Shown: one piece after another, positions 19,723 through 29,352 of the stretch
Position numbering within the stretch: the first letter of the stretch is position 1
How the letters are laid out: each line of letters begins with the position of its first letter
Assembly: GCA_031362405.1 (NCBI GenBank)
Contig: JANLSO010000056.1
Span: 1-64,000, forward strand
Direction of reading: 5' to 3'
DNA from: JANLSO01 sp031362405
GTDB lineage: Bacteria > Actinomycetota > Thermoleophilia > Miltoncostaeales > Miltoncostaeaceae
Length of the DNA: 64,000 nt
Translations under genes and position numbers: made by a program
The notes under the pieces: generated by a model
What the model was told of the DNA's origin: nothing
What the model saw: the letters and a program-made list of their open reading frames with translations, nothing else
Databases searched by the model: none

Positions 19723-20532
19723 TTAGCGCGGGTAGCTGATCGCCACCCCTTCGGCGCGCATACGCTCGACGTTGATGGCAGCCCGATCGCGCATGTCTGC
19801 GTCGGCGAGGATCGCCGTGGGAGGTTCGTCTCCTAAAATCAGGATGTGCTCGGGCGTATGGATCAGGCGGTGTGCGACGAGGGCGCAGGCGATTGCATCC
19901 AGACGTGCGGCGTCGGCGATGGCGTCCCAATCGTCGCGCGGCACCCCTGGCCACCAGTCACCGAGTTCGACGGCCTCGGAAAGAAGGTCGGCGGCAGCAA
20001 CGAGGCCGTCGGGGCGCGCCCTACCCGTTCCCTTCGGGCGATATCTCGGGGCACGCGTCCCGAGCCATGCGGCTCGGTATGCGGCGATGCCGAGGGGAAC
20101 GCCATCCTCGGGGCGCCCCCGCTGCCATGACAGCTGTCGCAGCACTGCTTCGGGAAGGGTCTCGACGAGTCGCCGCTCGGGCGAGGTGAGGGCCGAGCGC
20201 AGCGCTTCGCCGCGGCAACCGCCAAAGACCTGTTGCATACGCGCGCGCGACACGGGAAAGGCGGGCATATCCAGCCAAGAAAGCAGAGTTTCGACGGTCC
20301 GTTGGCCTCGCTCATTGGGCACATGCAGCGGCGCGTCGATCGCGAACACGGCCGGCCCGGCAGGCACCGCCGACTCGATGTCGGCGTCGGTGTCGAGGAT
20401 CTCCAGACGTACCAACCGGCCAGACGGATCGATTTCGGCGAGCACCGACGGCCGCGGTGTTCCGAGGAGGTCTCTTGATGGCATCAGATGCAGGCCCAGC
20501 GCAATCACGACGTGGCCTTCGGCGACGGCCAA
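19723..20532 (-). CDS. DUF429 family protein
   Basis: The 269-residue protein resembles the DUF429 group, thought to have an RNase H-like fold. An early acidic strand is present (SVLAEIDPSGRLVRLEIL), followed by VFAIDAPLHVPNERGQRTVE with the usual IDAP-L motif, ARMQQVFGG, ETLPEAVLRQL and late DAIADAARLDAIACALVAHR, where two Asp could complete an acidic site. Its biochemical role is not known. The exact start is uncertain; a GTG eight codons downstream of 20532 is an alternative. It converges with DUF3891 and diverges from a small membrane protein. Confidence 0.7.
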   Translation of the reverse strand: MAVAEGHVVIALGLHLMPSRDLLGTPRPSVLAEIDPSGRLVRLEILDTDADIESAVPAGPAVFAIDAPLHVPNERGQRTVETLLSWLDMPAFPVSRARMQQVFGGCRGEALRSALTSPERRLVETLPEAVLRQLSWQRGRPEDGVPLGIAAYRAAWLGTRAPRYRPKGTGRARPDGLVAAADLLSEAVELGDWWPGVPRDDWDAIADAARLDAIACALVAHRLIHTPEHILILGDEPPTAILADADMRDRAAINVERMRAEGVAISYPR

Positions 20533-20598
20533 CTGGACGCCGCGCCACGGCCCCGACTAGTCTGGCCCGATAAGCAACCCTCGAGGAGTGATGGCGTC

Positions 20599-20883
20599 AT
20601 GACTGCACTGCTGCTTTTACTGGTAGCTGCCCTTGCGCCGTGGATTGTGCACCTTGCCCCGCCCCGCCAGCGGCCGCTGGCCCTTGTCGGCGTTGTCGGC
20701 GTCTTCCTTCTGTTCGGCATCTTTACGAGTGCCAACCCCATCACCGCCTGGGAAAGCTGGGTTGGCCTGGCCGCCGGCGTCATCAGCGTTGTCGCTCTCT
20801 CCGCGGCCGGCGGCAGCGCAGGACCCCGTCGACCCGCGTCACGACGCGGCACCTACGATGACGACGGCGGCAGCACCGCTTAG
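20599..20883 (+). CDS. Small two- or three-helix membrane protein of unknown function
   Basis: This 94-residue protein has hydrophobic segments at about residues 2-18, 26-44 and 53-70 and a hydrophilic Arg/Asp-rich tail (RRPASRRGTYDDDGG). GAGGAG at 20583-20588 lies 10 bases before ATG 20599. No family is recognised. The stop TAG overlaps the stop of a PIN-domain remnant on the other strand. Confidence 0.6.
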   Translation: MTALLLLLVAALAPWIVHLAPPRQRPLALVGVVGVFLLFGIFTSANPITAWESWVGLAAGVISVVALSAAGGSAGPRRPASRRGTYDDDGGSTA

Positions 20884-21064
20884 TCGCGGGGCGAGAGCAC
20901 GCCGAAGCCGCCATCGCTCGCGGCGTGGCCAAGGCGGTCGTCGTAGGTGACGGTGGCATCAATTTGGGGGCCAGGGTGCGTGTGGTCGCGAGATGGATCG
21001 CGTCGAGCGAGTGCAGACCTCGGTCGGGTCCATTCATCGCCGCATCGTCGGTGCAGGTCGTCAC
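20880..21064 (-). pseudogene. C-terminal remnant of a PIN-domain (VapC-like) toxin
   Basis: One minus-strand frame reads GLHSLDAIHLATTRTLAP and an adjacent frame continues IDATVTYDDRLGHAASDGGF then GVLSPRD and TAA at 20880. This is the usual end of a VapC toxin (RSLDAIHLATAL ... VTYDDRLAxAA). One frame change near 20966 separates the two catalytic Asp regions, and the N-terminal half with the first Asp is missing. No antitoxin is visible. Confidence 0.6.
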
Positions 21065-21086
21065 GACGGGCCGTGACGTCGGCAGG

Positions 21087-22493
21087 TCAGGGGTCGTTGG
21101 GCTCGAGGTACTCGTCGATCACCGTCTGCGCGCGCTGCGGGTCGTTCGTGAGGATCAAACCGCGACGTAGCGCCTTCACCCCGGCGGCCTTGCTCCCGGA
21201 GGCGATCAGGGCGATGCCCTGAGCAACCTGGGCGTTGTCGTACGTCGGGTCAAGGCTCACCGCAGCTCGAGCGGCCACGACGGCTTCGGCGGGTTTCGTG
21301 GCGCGCACCAGCGAGAAGGCCGCAAAACTCGGCGAGGCCGGGTCACCGGTGTCGATCGCCTGTGCCGCCTGGAACGCCGCGGCCGCCTCCGGATTCTTGC
21401 CGAGGGCGTCGAGGGTCACCCCGCGACCGAACTGGGCTTCGGCGAGCTTTGGGTCTTTGCGAGCCGCACGGTTGTAGGCGCCAAGGGCCTTCTTATTCTG
21501 CTTGAGCGCGACCTGCAGCTCCGCCTGGATCAGCTCGCCCGGGGCGCTGGTCTTCCAGGCCTTCGGCCAGGTGCTGATGAGCTCCTCGGCATCGGCCGGC
21601 TTGCCGGTATCGATGAGGTAGCGGGCCCGCGCGACGGCGTAGGCGTACTGCGTGGGTTCACGTTTGGCGAGCACCGTGAGTGCGGCCGCGAAGTCGGGCA
21701 GGGCGTTCCAGTCGGGCTTCACGGTCGTCCCGAATGTGAGCTGTTGGGTGCCGCGCCGCACGATGATCGGCGTATCGGTGTCGGCCTTCAGGCCTCGTAA
21801 TGCAGTACCCATGGAGCCGGTCGTCAGCGTTTGTTTGCCACCGATGCTGAGGATGACATCGCCGCGGCGGATCCCGCCGGCAATCGCGTCGCCCTTGGGA
21901 GCGAGAGCCACAACCAACTGGCCGCCCTGATTGGGGACCTTCAAGCTGCGGGCGAACTGGGGCCACAGGGGCACCGTGTAGGTGTCGAGGCGGCCGCGGG
22001 GCGCGGTCAACTTCAGCGAGATGACCTTCTCGATCGGTGCCGACACGCGGTTCTTGGAGTCGGTGGCCTGCACGCGCACCCGGTACTTGCCGGCCGGGAG
22101 CTGGAAGCGCTTGTCGTTGGTGGCCTCGATCATGAAATAAACCCGCCCCGGCGCGTCGGCACCGGGTGACGCGATCGTCTTGACGAGGTCACCCGAGCTG
22201 ACGGCAAACACTTGGACGCCCACCCGCGCCGATGTTGCCGTGCGGATGCCGACGAGAAAGCGGGCGTGCCCCTGCCGCAGGCTGACCACCGACGACAGCT
22301 TCAGGCCGCTGAGCTTCGGCGGCCCCGCAACGGCCGTCGGGGGTGTGATCGTCGCCGGTGCGGTTGTGGTCGTCGGGGTCGACGTCGTCGTGGGGGCCGG
22401 GTCGGGGGCCTGCCCCAAAGCGACGACGCCGGAAAGTGTCCACGTGGTGACGAAGCCACTAACGATAACGGAGAAAATGCGGGTTCGCGTCAT
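21087..22493 (-). CDS. Exported protein with PDZ and tetratricopeptide repeats
   Basis: The 468-residue protein has an N-terminal signal-type helix (RIFSVIVSGFVTTWTLSGVV) and a Thr/Pro-rich linker (TTTSTPTTTTAPATITPPT). A beta-rich domain resembling bacterial surface Ig-like folds (residues ~60-150) comes next. A PDZ domain follows, with GGIRRGDVILSIGGKQTLTT in the binding-groove position (near 205-225). The C-terminal half has TPR-like helices (KALGAYNRAARKDPKLAEAQ; AVSLDPTYDNAQVAQGIALI). It is probably a periplasmic or wall-associated scaffold. No protease triad is seen. ATG 22493 was chosen because it begins the signal peptide. It diverges from deoA with 41 bases between. Confidence 0.7.
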   Translation of the reverse strand: MTRTRIFSVIVSGFVTTWTLSGVVALGQAPDPAPTTTSTPTTTTAPATITPPTAVAGPPKLSGLKLSSVVSLRQGHARFLVGIRTATSARVGVQVFAVSSGDLVKTIASPGADAPGRVYFMIEATNDKRFQLPAGKYRVRVQATDSKNRVSAPIEKVISLKLTAPRGRLDTYTVPLWPQFARSLKVPNQGGQLVVALAPKGDAIAGGIRRGDVILSIGGKQTLTTGSMGTALRGLKADTDTPIIVRRGTQQLTFGTTVKPDWNALPDFAAALTVLAKREPTQYAYAVARARYLIDTGKPADAEELISTWPKAWKTSAPGELIQAELQVALKQNKKALGAYNRAARKDPKLAEAQFGRGVTLDALGKNPEAAAAFQAAQAIDTGDPASPSFAAFSLVRATKPAEAVVAARAAVSLDPTYDNAQVAQGIALIASGSKAAGVKALRRGLILTNDPQRAQTVIDEYLEPNDP

Positions 22494-22534
22494 GGCGGAT
22501 GAGGTTACCAGCACCCCTGTACGCTCCGCGATCG

Positions 22535-23845
22535 ATGTCGGTCCCGCTCGCCCCTCTCGAGCTCCTCGAGCGCAGCCGACGCGGCGAGACCGTTGACGCC
22601 GAGAGCGTCGCGTACTTCGTGCGCAACTGGTTCGGCGGCGGCGCGACCGATGCCCAGATGGCCGCGTGGTGCATGCTGGCCTGCCTGCAGGGGCTCGATT
22701 CGGCCGCCGTGGCCGCCCTCACGGCCGAGCTGATCGCCACCGGGGACCGCCTTGATCTGGGCTCGTTGGGCCCGACGGGCGACACCCATTCGACCGGCGG
22801 AGTCGGGGACACCACCACTTTGGTTGCGGTGCCGATCGCCGCCGCCCTCGGGGTGCGGGTCGCCAAGATGAGCGGCCGCGGGTTGGCGCATACAGGTGGC
22901 ACCGTCGACAAATTGGAGGCCATTCCCGGGTACCAGGCCGACCTGCATCTGGCCGATTTCGTTCGGCAGATCAAGGATGTCGGCTGTGCAGTGATCTCCC
23001 AGACCGATCGGCTCACCCCGGGCGACAAACGTCTGTACGCGCTTCGCGACCAGACCGCCACGGTGCAGAGCGCCGGGCTGATCGCCGCATCGATCATGAG
23101 CAAGAAGCTCGCGGGTGGGGCATCGGCCATCGCCCTCGACGTGAAGTGCGGCGATGGCGCGTTCTTCGCGACGCCCGAGGAGGCCCGACACGCCGCCGAG
23201 CTGATGGTCTCGCTCGCGGAGCCCTGGGGGCGGACCGTGCGTTGGATGGCCACCGACATGAGTCAGCCTCTTGGCGGCGCCGTCGGGAACGCTCTGGAGG
23301 TGCGACAGGCCGCCGCCGTGCTGCGCGGGGCGGGACCACCCGACCTGCGCGAGCTCGGCCTGCGCGTCGCGGCCGAGCTGGCCGAAGCCTCCGGTGTCGC
23401 CCCCGTCGGCGACGGCCTTGCGCGGGCCGAAGCCACGATCATCGACGGAACCGCCCTGGCCATGGCCGAGCGGTGGGTCGAGGCCCAGGGCGGCGAGCCC
23501 GCCGTGTGGACCGACGACGACGCGCTGCCGTCGGCGCCGATCCGGCTGGATGTCGTCGCCCCCCACGACGGGTGGCTGGCCGCGCTTCCGGCGCGGGCGC
23601 TCGGAGAGGCCGCCCGGCGGCTCGGTGCCGGCCGCCTGCATCCTTCGCAGAACGTCGATCCGGCGGTGGGTCTGGAATTGCGCGCCAAGGTCGGCCACGC
23701 GGTGACCGCGGGCGAGCCGGTGATCGTCGTGCACGCCCGCGATATGGCCTTGGCCGAGGCGTGTGTCGCTAACCTGGCCACGCGCATCGTCGTCTCGCAG
23801 ACACAGGTCGCCGCGCCGCCCCTCATCGTGGCGAGCGATGCCTGA
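22535..23845 (+). CDS. deoA: Pyrimidine-nucleoside (thymidine) phosphorylase
   Basis: The 436-residue enzyme releases thymine/uracil plus deoxyribose or ribose 1-phosphate. Signature blocks are THSTGGVGDTTTLV (phosphate site), KMSGRGLAHTGGTVDKLEAI (family signature), ASIMSKKLAGGASAIALDVK and CGDGAFF. A C-terminal alpha/beta domain with LHPSQNVDPAVGLELRAKVG completes it. Length and order match the family. ATG 22535 was preferred over the upstream in-frame start. Its stop overlaps the mutM start by 8 bases. Whether uridine is also used (pdp type) cannot be decided here. Confidence 0.93.
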   Translation: MSVPLAPLELLERSRRGETVDAESVAYFVRNWFGGGATDAQMAAWCMLACLQGLDSAAVAALTAELIATGDRLDLGSLGPTGDTHSTGGVGDTTTLVAVPIAAALGVRVAKMSGRGLAHTGGTVDKLEAIPGYQADLHLADFVRQIKDVGCAVISQTDRLTPGDKRLYALRDQTATVQSAGLIAASIMSKKLAGGASAIALDVKCGDGAFFATPEEARHAAELMVSLAEPWGRTVRWMATDMSQPLGGAVGNALEVRQAAAVLRGAGPPDLRELGLRVAAELAEASGVAPVGDGLARAEATIIDGTALAMAERWVEAQGGEPAVWTDDDALPSAPIRLDVVAPHDGWLAALPARALGEAARRLGAGRLHPSQNVDPAVGLELRAKVGHAVTAGEPVIVVHARDMALAEACVANLATRIVVSQTQVAAPPLIVASDA

Positions 23846-24683
23846 GCTTCCCGAGGTCGAGACGATCCGGCGCCAGTTGAGCGAGCGCATCCCGGGCCGC
23901 ACGATCACCCGGTTCGACGTGCTCGACCCGCGCCTGACCGCCCCGGACGACCCCGAGGCCGTTGCTGCCGAGGTGGTCGGGCAGCGCATCGAAAGCGTCG
24001 AGCGGCGTGGGAAATACCTGCTCATACGGCTTTCCGGCGGGGAGACCCTCGCCGCACATCTGCGCATGACGGGTCGTCTGCATTGGCGGGCGGGCCCACC
24101 TGCCGAGGGCGAACGTTTCGTGCGCGCGGTGATCGACCTCGACGACGGTGCCACGCTGACGTTCGGCGACCAGCGCCGCTTCGGCCGGGCGTGGATCATC
24201 CCCGCGGGTACCGATGAGGCCGGCTACTGGCGCGGCCGGGTTGGCCTGGAGCCGCTCACGAAGGCGTTCACCGCCGACGAGCTTGGGCGTCTCATGGACG
24301 GGCGACGGATCGTCATCAAAGCGGCCCTTCTGAACCAGGCCCTCGTGGCGGGAATCGGAAACATGTACGCCGACGAGGCCCTCTTTCAGGCCAGGGTGCA
24401 CCCCGAACGGCCCGCCGGGTCGCTGTCGCGAAGTGAACACGTGCGCCTGCACCGTGCCGTGCGCGATCGCCTGCGCGCCGCGATCGACGCCGGCGGCGCG
24501 TCGATCGACACGTACCGCGACGGCCTCGGAAACAAGGGCGAGATGCAGAACCTGCTGCGGGTCCACCTGCACGCGGGCGAGCCGTGCCCGCGGTGCCGCC
24601 AGATCATCCGAAAGACGCGCGTCGCCCAACGCGGTACCTATTGGTGCCCGCGCTGCCAGCCCCGCTTCGGAGGCTCGGCGTGA
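23838..24683 (+). CDS. mutM: Formamidopyrimidine-DNA glycosylase
   Basis: The 281-residue Fpg removes 8-oxoguanine and cuts abasic sites. PELPEVETIRRQL at the start supplies the catalytic Pro2 and Glu3. Beta-domain residues include the KYLLIRL and HLRMTGRL blocks. The H2TH motif runs through NQALVAGIGNMYADEALFQA. The C-terminal zinc finger has Cys pairs CPRC and CPRC separated by the usual ~16 residues (RQIIRKTRVAQRGTYW). The start ATG overlaps the deoA stop and the TGA overlaps the P1 peptidase GTG, so the three genes are coupled. Confidence 0.96.
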   Translation: MPELPEVETIRRQLSERIPGRTITRFDVLDPRLTAPDDPEAVAAEVVGQRIESVERRGKYLLIRLSGGETLAAHLRMTGRLHWRAGPPAEGERFVRAVIDLDDGATLTFGDQRRFGRAWIIPAGTDEAGYWRGRVGLEPLTKAFTADELGRLMDGRRIVIKAALLNQALVAGIGNMYADEALFQARVHPERPAGSLSRSEHVRLHRAVRDRLRAAIDAGGASIDTYRDGLGNKGEMQNLLRVHLHAGEPCPRCRQIIRKTRVAQRGTYWCPRCQPRFGGSA

Positions 24684-25633
24684 CCTGGGTCGACGGGGTT
24701 CGGGTCGGCCATTGGACCGACGCCGAAGCCGGTACGGGCTGCACGGTGATCGTCCCCCCGCCGGGGACCCTCGGCTCGGTCGACGTCCGTGGTGGTGGGC
24801 CGAGCACGCGTGAGACCGAGCTGCTGTCGCCGATGACGAGCGTCGAGCACGTGACGGCGGTCCTTCTGACCGGCGGCAGTGCGTTTGGCCTCTCGGCGGC
24901 GGGCGGGGTGATGCGGTTCTGTGAAGAGCAGGGCCTCGGCCACCAGGCCGGTGCGGCGAGGGTTCCCATCGTGCCGACCGCGGTGATCTACGACCTCGGG
25001 ATTACCGCCAACGCCCGCCGGCCGGGCCCCGACGATGCGTACGCCGCCTGCCAGGCCCTGACTGAGGGGCCGCCGCAGATGGGCAGCGTCGGCGCGGGTA
25101 CCGGCGCGACGGTCGGCAAGCTGATGGGCCAATCCGGATGGTGCAAGGGGGGCCTTGGGGTGAGCACGGTGCGCCTGCCTGGTGGGATGACGGTCGCGGC
25201 GATCGCCGTGGTGAACGCGTTCGGTGATGTCCTCGATGAGGCGGGCGAGGTTCTTGCCGGGGCATGGACACCCGAGCGCGGCTTCATCCGTTCGTCCCGC
25301 TATGCGCTGACCGAAGGCCCGGCCCATCCCCGGTTGGCGGCCGACTTCAACACGACCCTCGTCTGCGTGCTGACCGACGGAACGCTGACCAAGGTCGAGG
25401 CCGCCCAGGTCGCACGGATGGCCTCGGCGGGATTGTGCCGGGCGGTGTCACCGGTGCACACGCCGTTCGACGGCGACGTCGTCTTTTGCCTGTCGACTCG
25501 CCAGGGGCCCGCGAGCGCCTTCGCGTGCGGCATCGCCGCGGCAGAGGTGACGTCGGAGGCGATCCGTGCCGGTGTCCGTGCCGCCACGAGCCTGCGCGGA
25601 GTTCCGACCGCCGAGCAGCGCCGCCAGATTTAG
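24680..25633 (+). CDS. P1 family (DmpA/BapA-type) peptidase
   Basis: The 317-residue N-terminal nucleophile hydrolase has N-terminal VDGVRVGHWTDAEAGTGCTV, then VLLTGGSAFGLSAAGGVMRF, GSVGAGTGATVGKLMG and KGGLGVSTVRLP. The probable autocleavage site is in FNTTLVCVLTDG (near residue 233), where a Thr or Ser begins the small subunit. Relatives are aminopeptidases or amidases acting on small amides; the substrate is unknown. GTG 24680 overlaps the mutM stop, and the longer frame upstream is shadow of mutM. It converges on the glutaredoxin gene with a 4-base overlap. Confidence 0.88.
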   Translation: MTWVDGVRVGHWTDAEAGTGCTVIVPPPGTLGSVDVRGGGPSTRETELLSPMTSVEHVTAVLLTGGSAFGLSAAGGVMRFCEEQGLGHQAGAARVPIVPTAVIYDLGITANARRPGPDDAYAACQALTEGPPQMGSVGAGTGATVGKLMGQSGWCKGGLGVSTVRLPGGMTVAAIAVVNAFGDVLDEAGEVLAGAWTPERGFIRSSRYALTEGPAHPRLAADFNTTLVCVLTDGTLTKVEAAQVARMASAGLCRAVSPVHTPFDGDVVFCLSTRQGPASAFACGIAAAEVTSEAIRAGVRAATSLRGVPTAEQRRQI

Positions 25634-25893
25634 GCGGCGCGCCCCAGAAGCGTGTCGAGCTCACCGCTCTTGTCGAGGGCGGAGAGGTCGTCCCAGCCAC
25701 CGATGGGCGTGTCGTCGATGATGATCTGCGGCACGGTGCGCCGACCGGTCAGCTCGACCAGCGCCTCCCGGGCAGAGTTGTCCGAAAGGCCGATGTGGCG
25801 CTCTTCGAACTCCACGCCCTTGGTTTCGAGAAGTCGCTTGGCCCGGGCGCAGTAGGGGCAGCGGTCGCCGGTGTACATCACGATATTAGGCAT
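25630..25893 (-). CDS. Glutaredoxin
   Basis: The 87-residue thioredoxin-fold protein reads MPNIVMYTGDRCPYCARAKR, with the dithiol CPYC active site at about residues 12-15. The cis-Pro TVPQIIIDD and the glutathione-binding GGWDDLSALD lie near the C-terminus. Length and motifs match small glutaredoxins, or mycoredoxins in actinobacteria. ATG 25893 is chosen over the longer frame, whose N-terminal part is not glutaredoxin-like. It is divergent from recO with 57 bases between the starts. Confidence 0.9.
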   Translation of the reverse strand: MPNIVMYTGDRCPYCARAKRLLETKGVEFEERHIGLSDNSAREALVELTGRRTVPQIIIDDTPIGGWDDLSALDKSGELDTLLGRAA

Positions 25894-25950
25894 ACCCCCA
25901 AGGGTACCAGACACGCTTCGGCTGGCCGAAGGGGGTGCCATCATCCAGCC

Positions 25951-26733
25951 ATGCCGACCTTCGAAACCGACGCGGTCGTGCTGCGGGGGATCCGCTACGG
26001 CGAGGCGGATACCGTTTTGACCTTGCTCACCCGCGAGCACGGGCTCGCTTCGGCGATGGCCAAGGGTGCGCGCAAGACCACCTCAAAGCTCGGTGGGCGC
26101 CTCCAGCCGGGAGTCTGGGTGCGCCTCACCCTGGTCCGCGGCCGCGGCGACATGCACACGATCCGCGGTGCGTCGGTTGTGCAGGCGCATGCCGGGCTGT
26201 GGGTCGAGGGCTACCGGTTACAGGCGGCGAGCTCGGTCCTGGAGGCGGCGATGAGGACGCTCCCCGAAGGCCAAGAAGACGAGGCCGCCTTCACCCTTGT
26301 TGTGCGCACGCTGGAGCACCTCGCCACGGCGATTCCGCTGGAGGGGCCGGCCCGGCTGGACCCCCTGGTGCTGAGCGCCCAGGCAAAGCTCCTTGTGGTG
26401 GCCGGACTGGTGCCGCGGCTGGGCTCGTGCGCCTCGTGCGGAGCGCCCCCGCCCCTAGTCGGCTTCTCGGCGCGGATGGGCGGTGCGCTGTGCCATGACT
26501 GCGCGGTCTCGGGGGAGCCGTTCTCCGACCACTCCCGCGAAGGTCTAGCCGCGCTGCTCGGGAACCCCTTGGCGGAGGCCCGCCGACTGATCGATCCACC
26601 GGCCGCTCTGGGGATCGAGCGCGTGATCGGGCTCCTGCTCCACGAACACATGGGGGTGGAATTACGCTCCGCTACGCCGGTTGAAGGCTCGTGGCGCGCG
26701 CGTTCAAAGGCGATAGGTCCCCGCCGAAGGTAG
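25951..26733 (+). CDS. recO: DNA repair protein RecO
   Basis: This 260-residue mediator loads RecA on SSB-coated gaps. The N-terminal OB fold is clear (TDAVVLRGIRYGEADTVLTL, then MAKGARKTTSKLGGRLQPG). The helical domain with LLVVAGLVPRLGSCASCG opens a zinc site whose second pair is in ALCHDCAVSG. Length is typical (about 240-260). ATG 25951 starts the conserved block. In many bacteria recO lies near era and glyQS; here glyQS is 3.1 kb downstream, which suggests that the acyl-CoA ligase and vapBC genes were inserted between them. Confidence 0.94.
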   Translation: MPTFETDAVVLRGIRYGEADTVLTLLTREHGLASAMAKGARKTTSKLGGRLQPGVWVRLTLVRGRGDMHTIRGASVVQAHAGLWVEGYRLQAASSVLEAAMRTLPEGQEDEAAFTLVVRTLEHLATAIPLEGPARLDPLVLSAQAKLLVVAGLVPRLGSCASCGAPPPLVGFSARMGGALCHDCAVSGEPFSDHSREGLAALLGNPLAEARRLIDPPAALGIERVIGLLLHEHMGVELRSATPVEGSWRARSKAIGPRRR

Positions 26734-26820
26734 GGGTGCCGCTGCACGGTGAGGAGGCTCTATCCGTCCATCTCAAGGCCTGGACTGTTAGCACCGCCGG
26801 GCGTCGAACGCTCAGACATC

Positions 26821-27021
26821 GTGGATCAGATTCGCAAGCTCGCCGAGCTCCGCGACGCGGGAATCCTCACCGAGGTGGAGTTCGACGCGAAGAAGGTCGA
26901 GCTGCTCGCCAAGTTGGAGGGATCTGAGATCCGCACGAGAGCCAGCGTGCGGAGTGGTGGACATGACAGTCCCGCTCCGCGCTTGCACGTCTGGCGTTTC
27001 CAAATCTTCTTAGGCGCATAG
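26821..27021 (+). pseudogene. Small SHOCT-domain ORF, probably a remnant, ended by a hairpin repeat
   Basis: VDQIRKLAELRDAGILTEVE with FDAKKVELLAKL is a complete SHOCT motif, the short C-terminal oligomerisation module found at the end of many membrane-associated proteins. No companion domain precedes it: the frame open from 26749 adds only RLYPSISRPGLLAPPG-type sequence. After the motif the frame runs ~30 unrelated residues and its TAG (27019-27021) lies inside the palindrome at 27014-27048. It is probably the decayed end of a larger gene; a free-standing SHOCT peptide is the alternative. Confidence 0.5.
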
Positions 27022-27048
27022 ATCGGTGCCGGGCACCGATCTATGCGC
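27014..27048. repeat. 35-bp palindrome with GGTGCC-G-GGCACC core
   Basis: Arms 27014-27030 and 27032-27048 pair over 17 bases without mismatch around one central G. It matches the inner 35 bases of the 19355-19403 hairpin except at 27019/27043, where a T:A pair replaces C:G. It follows the SHOCT remnant and precedes a short tandem repeat array. Confidence 0.85.
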
Positions 27049-27106
27049 AGGGACTCAGGCTGCCCCCCCGGCATCCAGAGGGCTGCCATAGGAAGGACCG
27101 TTCTGT

Positions 27107-27175
27107 GAGTACCGCATTTTACGCAGCGATGAGTACCGCTTTTACGCAGTGCCGAGTACCGCTTTTCTGCAGCGG
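27107..27175. repeat. Three direct repeats of 23-24 bp (GAGTACCGC...CAG)
   Basis: Units begin with GAGTACCGC at 27107, 27131 and 27154, each followed by a T-rich stretch and ACGCAG or CTGCAG. The last abuts the stop of the acyl-CoA ligase gene at 27176. Spacing is close to that of the 9253-9344 array but the sequence is different. They may be binding-site iterons or the remains of an accessory gene's promoter region. Confidence 0.65.
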
Positions 27176-28705
<1,530 letters not shown>

Positions 28706-29100
28706 GGCGTCCTCTCGTTGATCGGCACCCTATGCCCGGTCGATGCGCAGTTGCCAGAAGGAGGCCAGATGGACGTCGTTTCGATTCGCGACAACAATCC
28801 CTAGGGATTAGGGATTCTTCTGTCGCGTGTCTCCAAGCCAAGCTGCGTTCAAGACAAGCAACCCGAACTGACAGCTCAGCCTCGCCGGCGTAGGCGTTTC
28901 CTTGGATGAAATGGATCTCCCCGCAAACCGCACTTCCGCGCGCCCCGCCCCGATGGGGCACGTCGGCCGAGCCCTCCGCCGCGCGGGGAGTGAGCCGGGG
29001 AGCTTGATTGGGGCTGCCGACGATGCCGTGAGCACTGCTCACCGACGCAGCCGGCTACCCCGCGTGCGGTACCTCGGCACGCACATGCTACTGTCTGCGC
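28706..29100. other. 395-base gap with a strong orphan ribosome binding site
   Basis: AGAAGGAGGCC at 28756-28766 precedes ATG 28769, which starts an 11-codon frame (MDVVSIRDNNP, stop TAG). The start resembles Phd/YefM antitoxins (xEVSIRDLRN), so this may be the stump of one. The stop lies in a 14-base palindrome AATCCCTAGGGATT (28796-28809) followed by a second GGGATT copy. Nothing else in the gap could be assigned; frames covering 28876-29334 are unrecognised and probably not coding. Confidence 0.4.
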
Positions 29101-29352
29101 ATGTTGACCCGCCGTGTCCACGTGCTCTTCGACGATGCACGCTTCAGCAGAATCGAACGCGAGGCCAAGTCGCGCAAAGTCTCTGTAGCAGAGGTGATTC
29201 GGGAGGCTGTCGACTATCGGCTGCCCCCGACCTGGCCGAGTCGCAGCGAGGCCGGAGAGCGGATTCTCCGAGCAGATCCAATGGATGTTCCCGATGACCC
29301 GGCGGACCTCAAGCGTGAGATCGCCGATGCGCACGACCGCTTCGGAGAGTGA
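29101..29352 (+). CDS. vapB: Antitoxin with ribbon-helix-helix-like N-terminus (VapB), module 3
   Basis: The 83-residue protein begins TRRVHVLFDDARFSRIEREA, followed by KSRKVSVAEVIREAVDYRLP, the strand-helix-helix of an RHH repressor. An acidic tail (DVPDDPADLKREIADAHDRF) probably wraps the toxin. Its stop overlaps the toxin GTG at 29349. It shares little with the antitoxins of modules 1 and 2, so the three modules were probably acquired independently. Confidence 0.83.
   Translation: MLTRRVHVLFDDARFSRIEREAKSRKVSVAEVIREAVDYRLPPTWPSRSEAGERILRADPMDVPDDPADLKREIADAHDRFGE

Noticed and set aside
22189..22443. Thr/Pro-rich stretch read as a separate small gene on either strand
   Set aside because: It is the linker of the PDZ/TPR protein; alternative frames are shadows.
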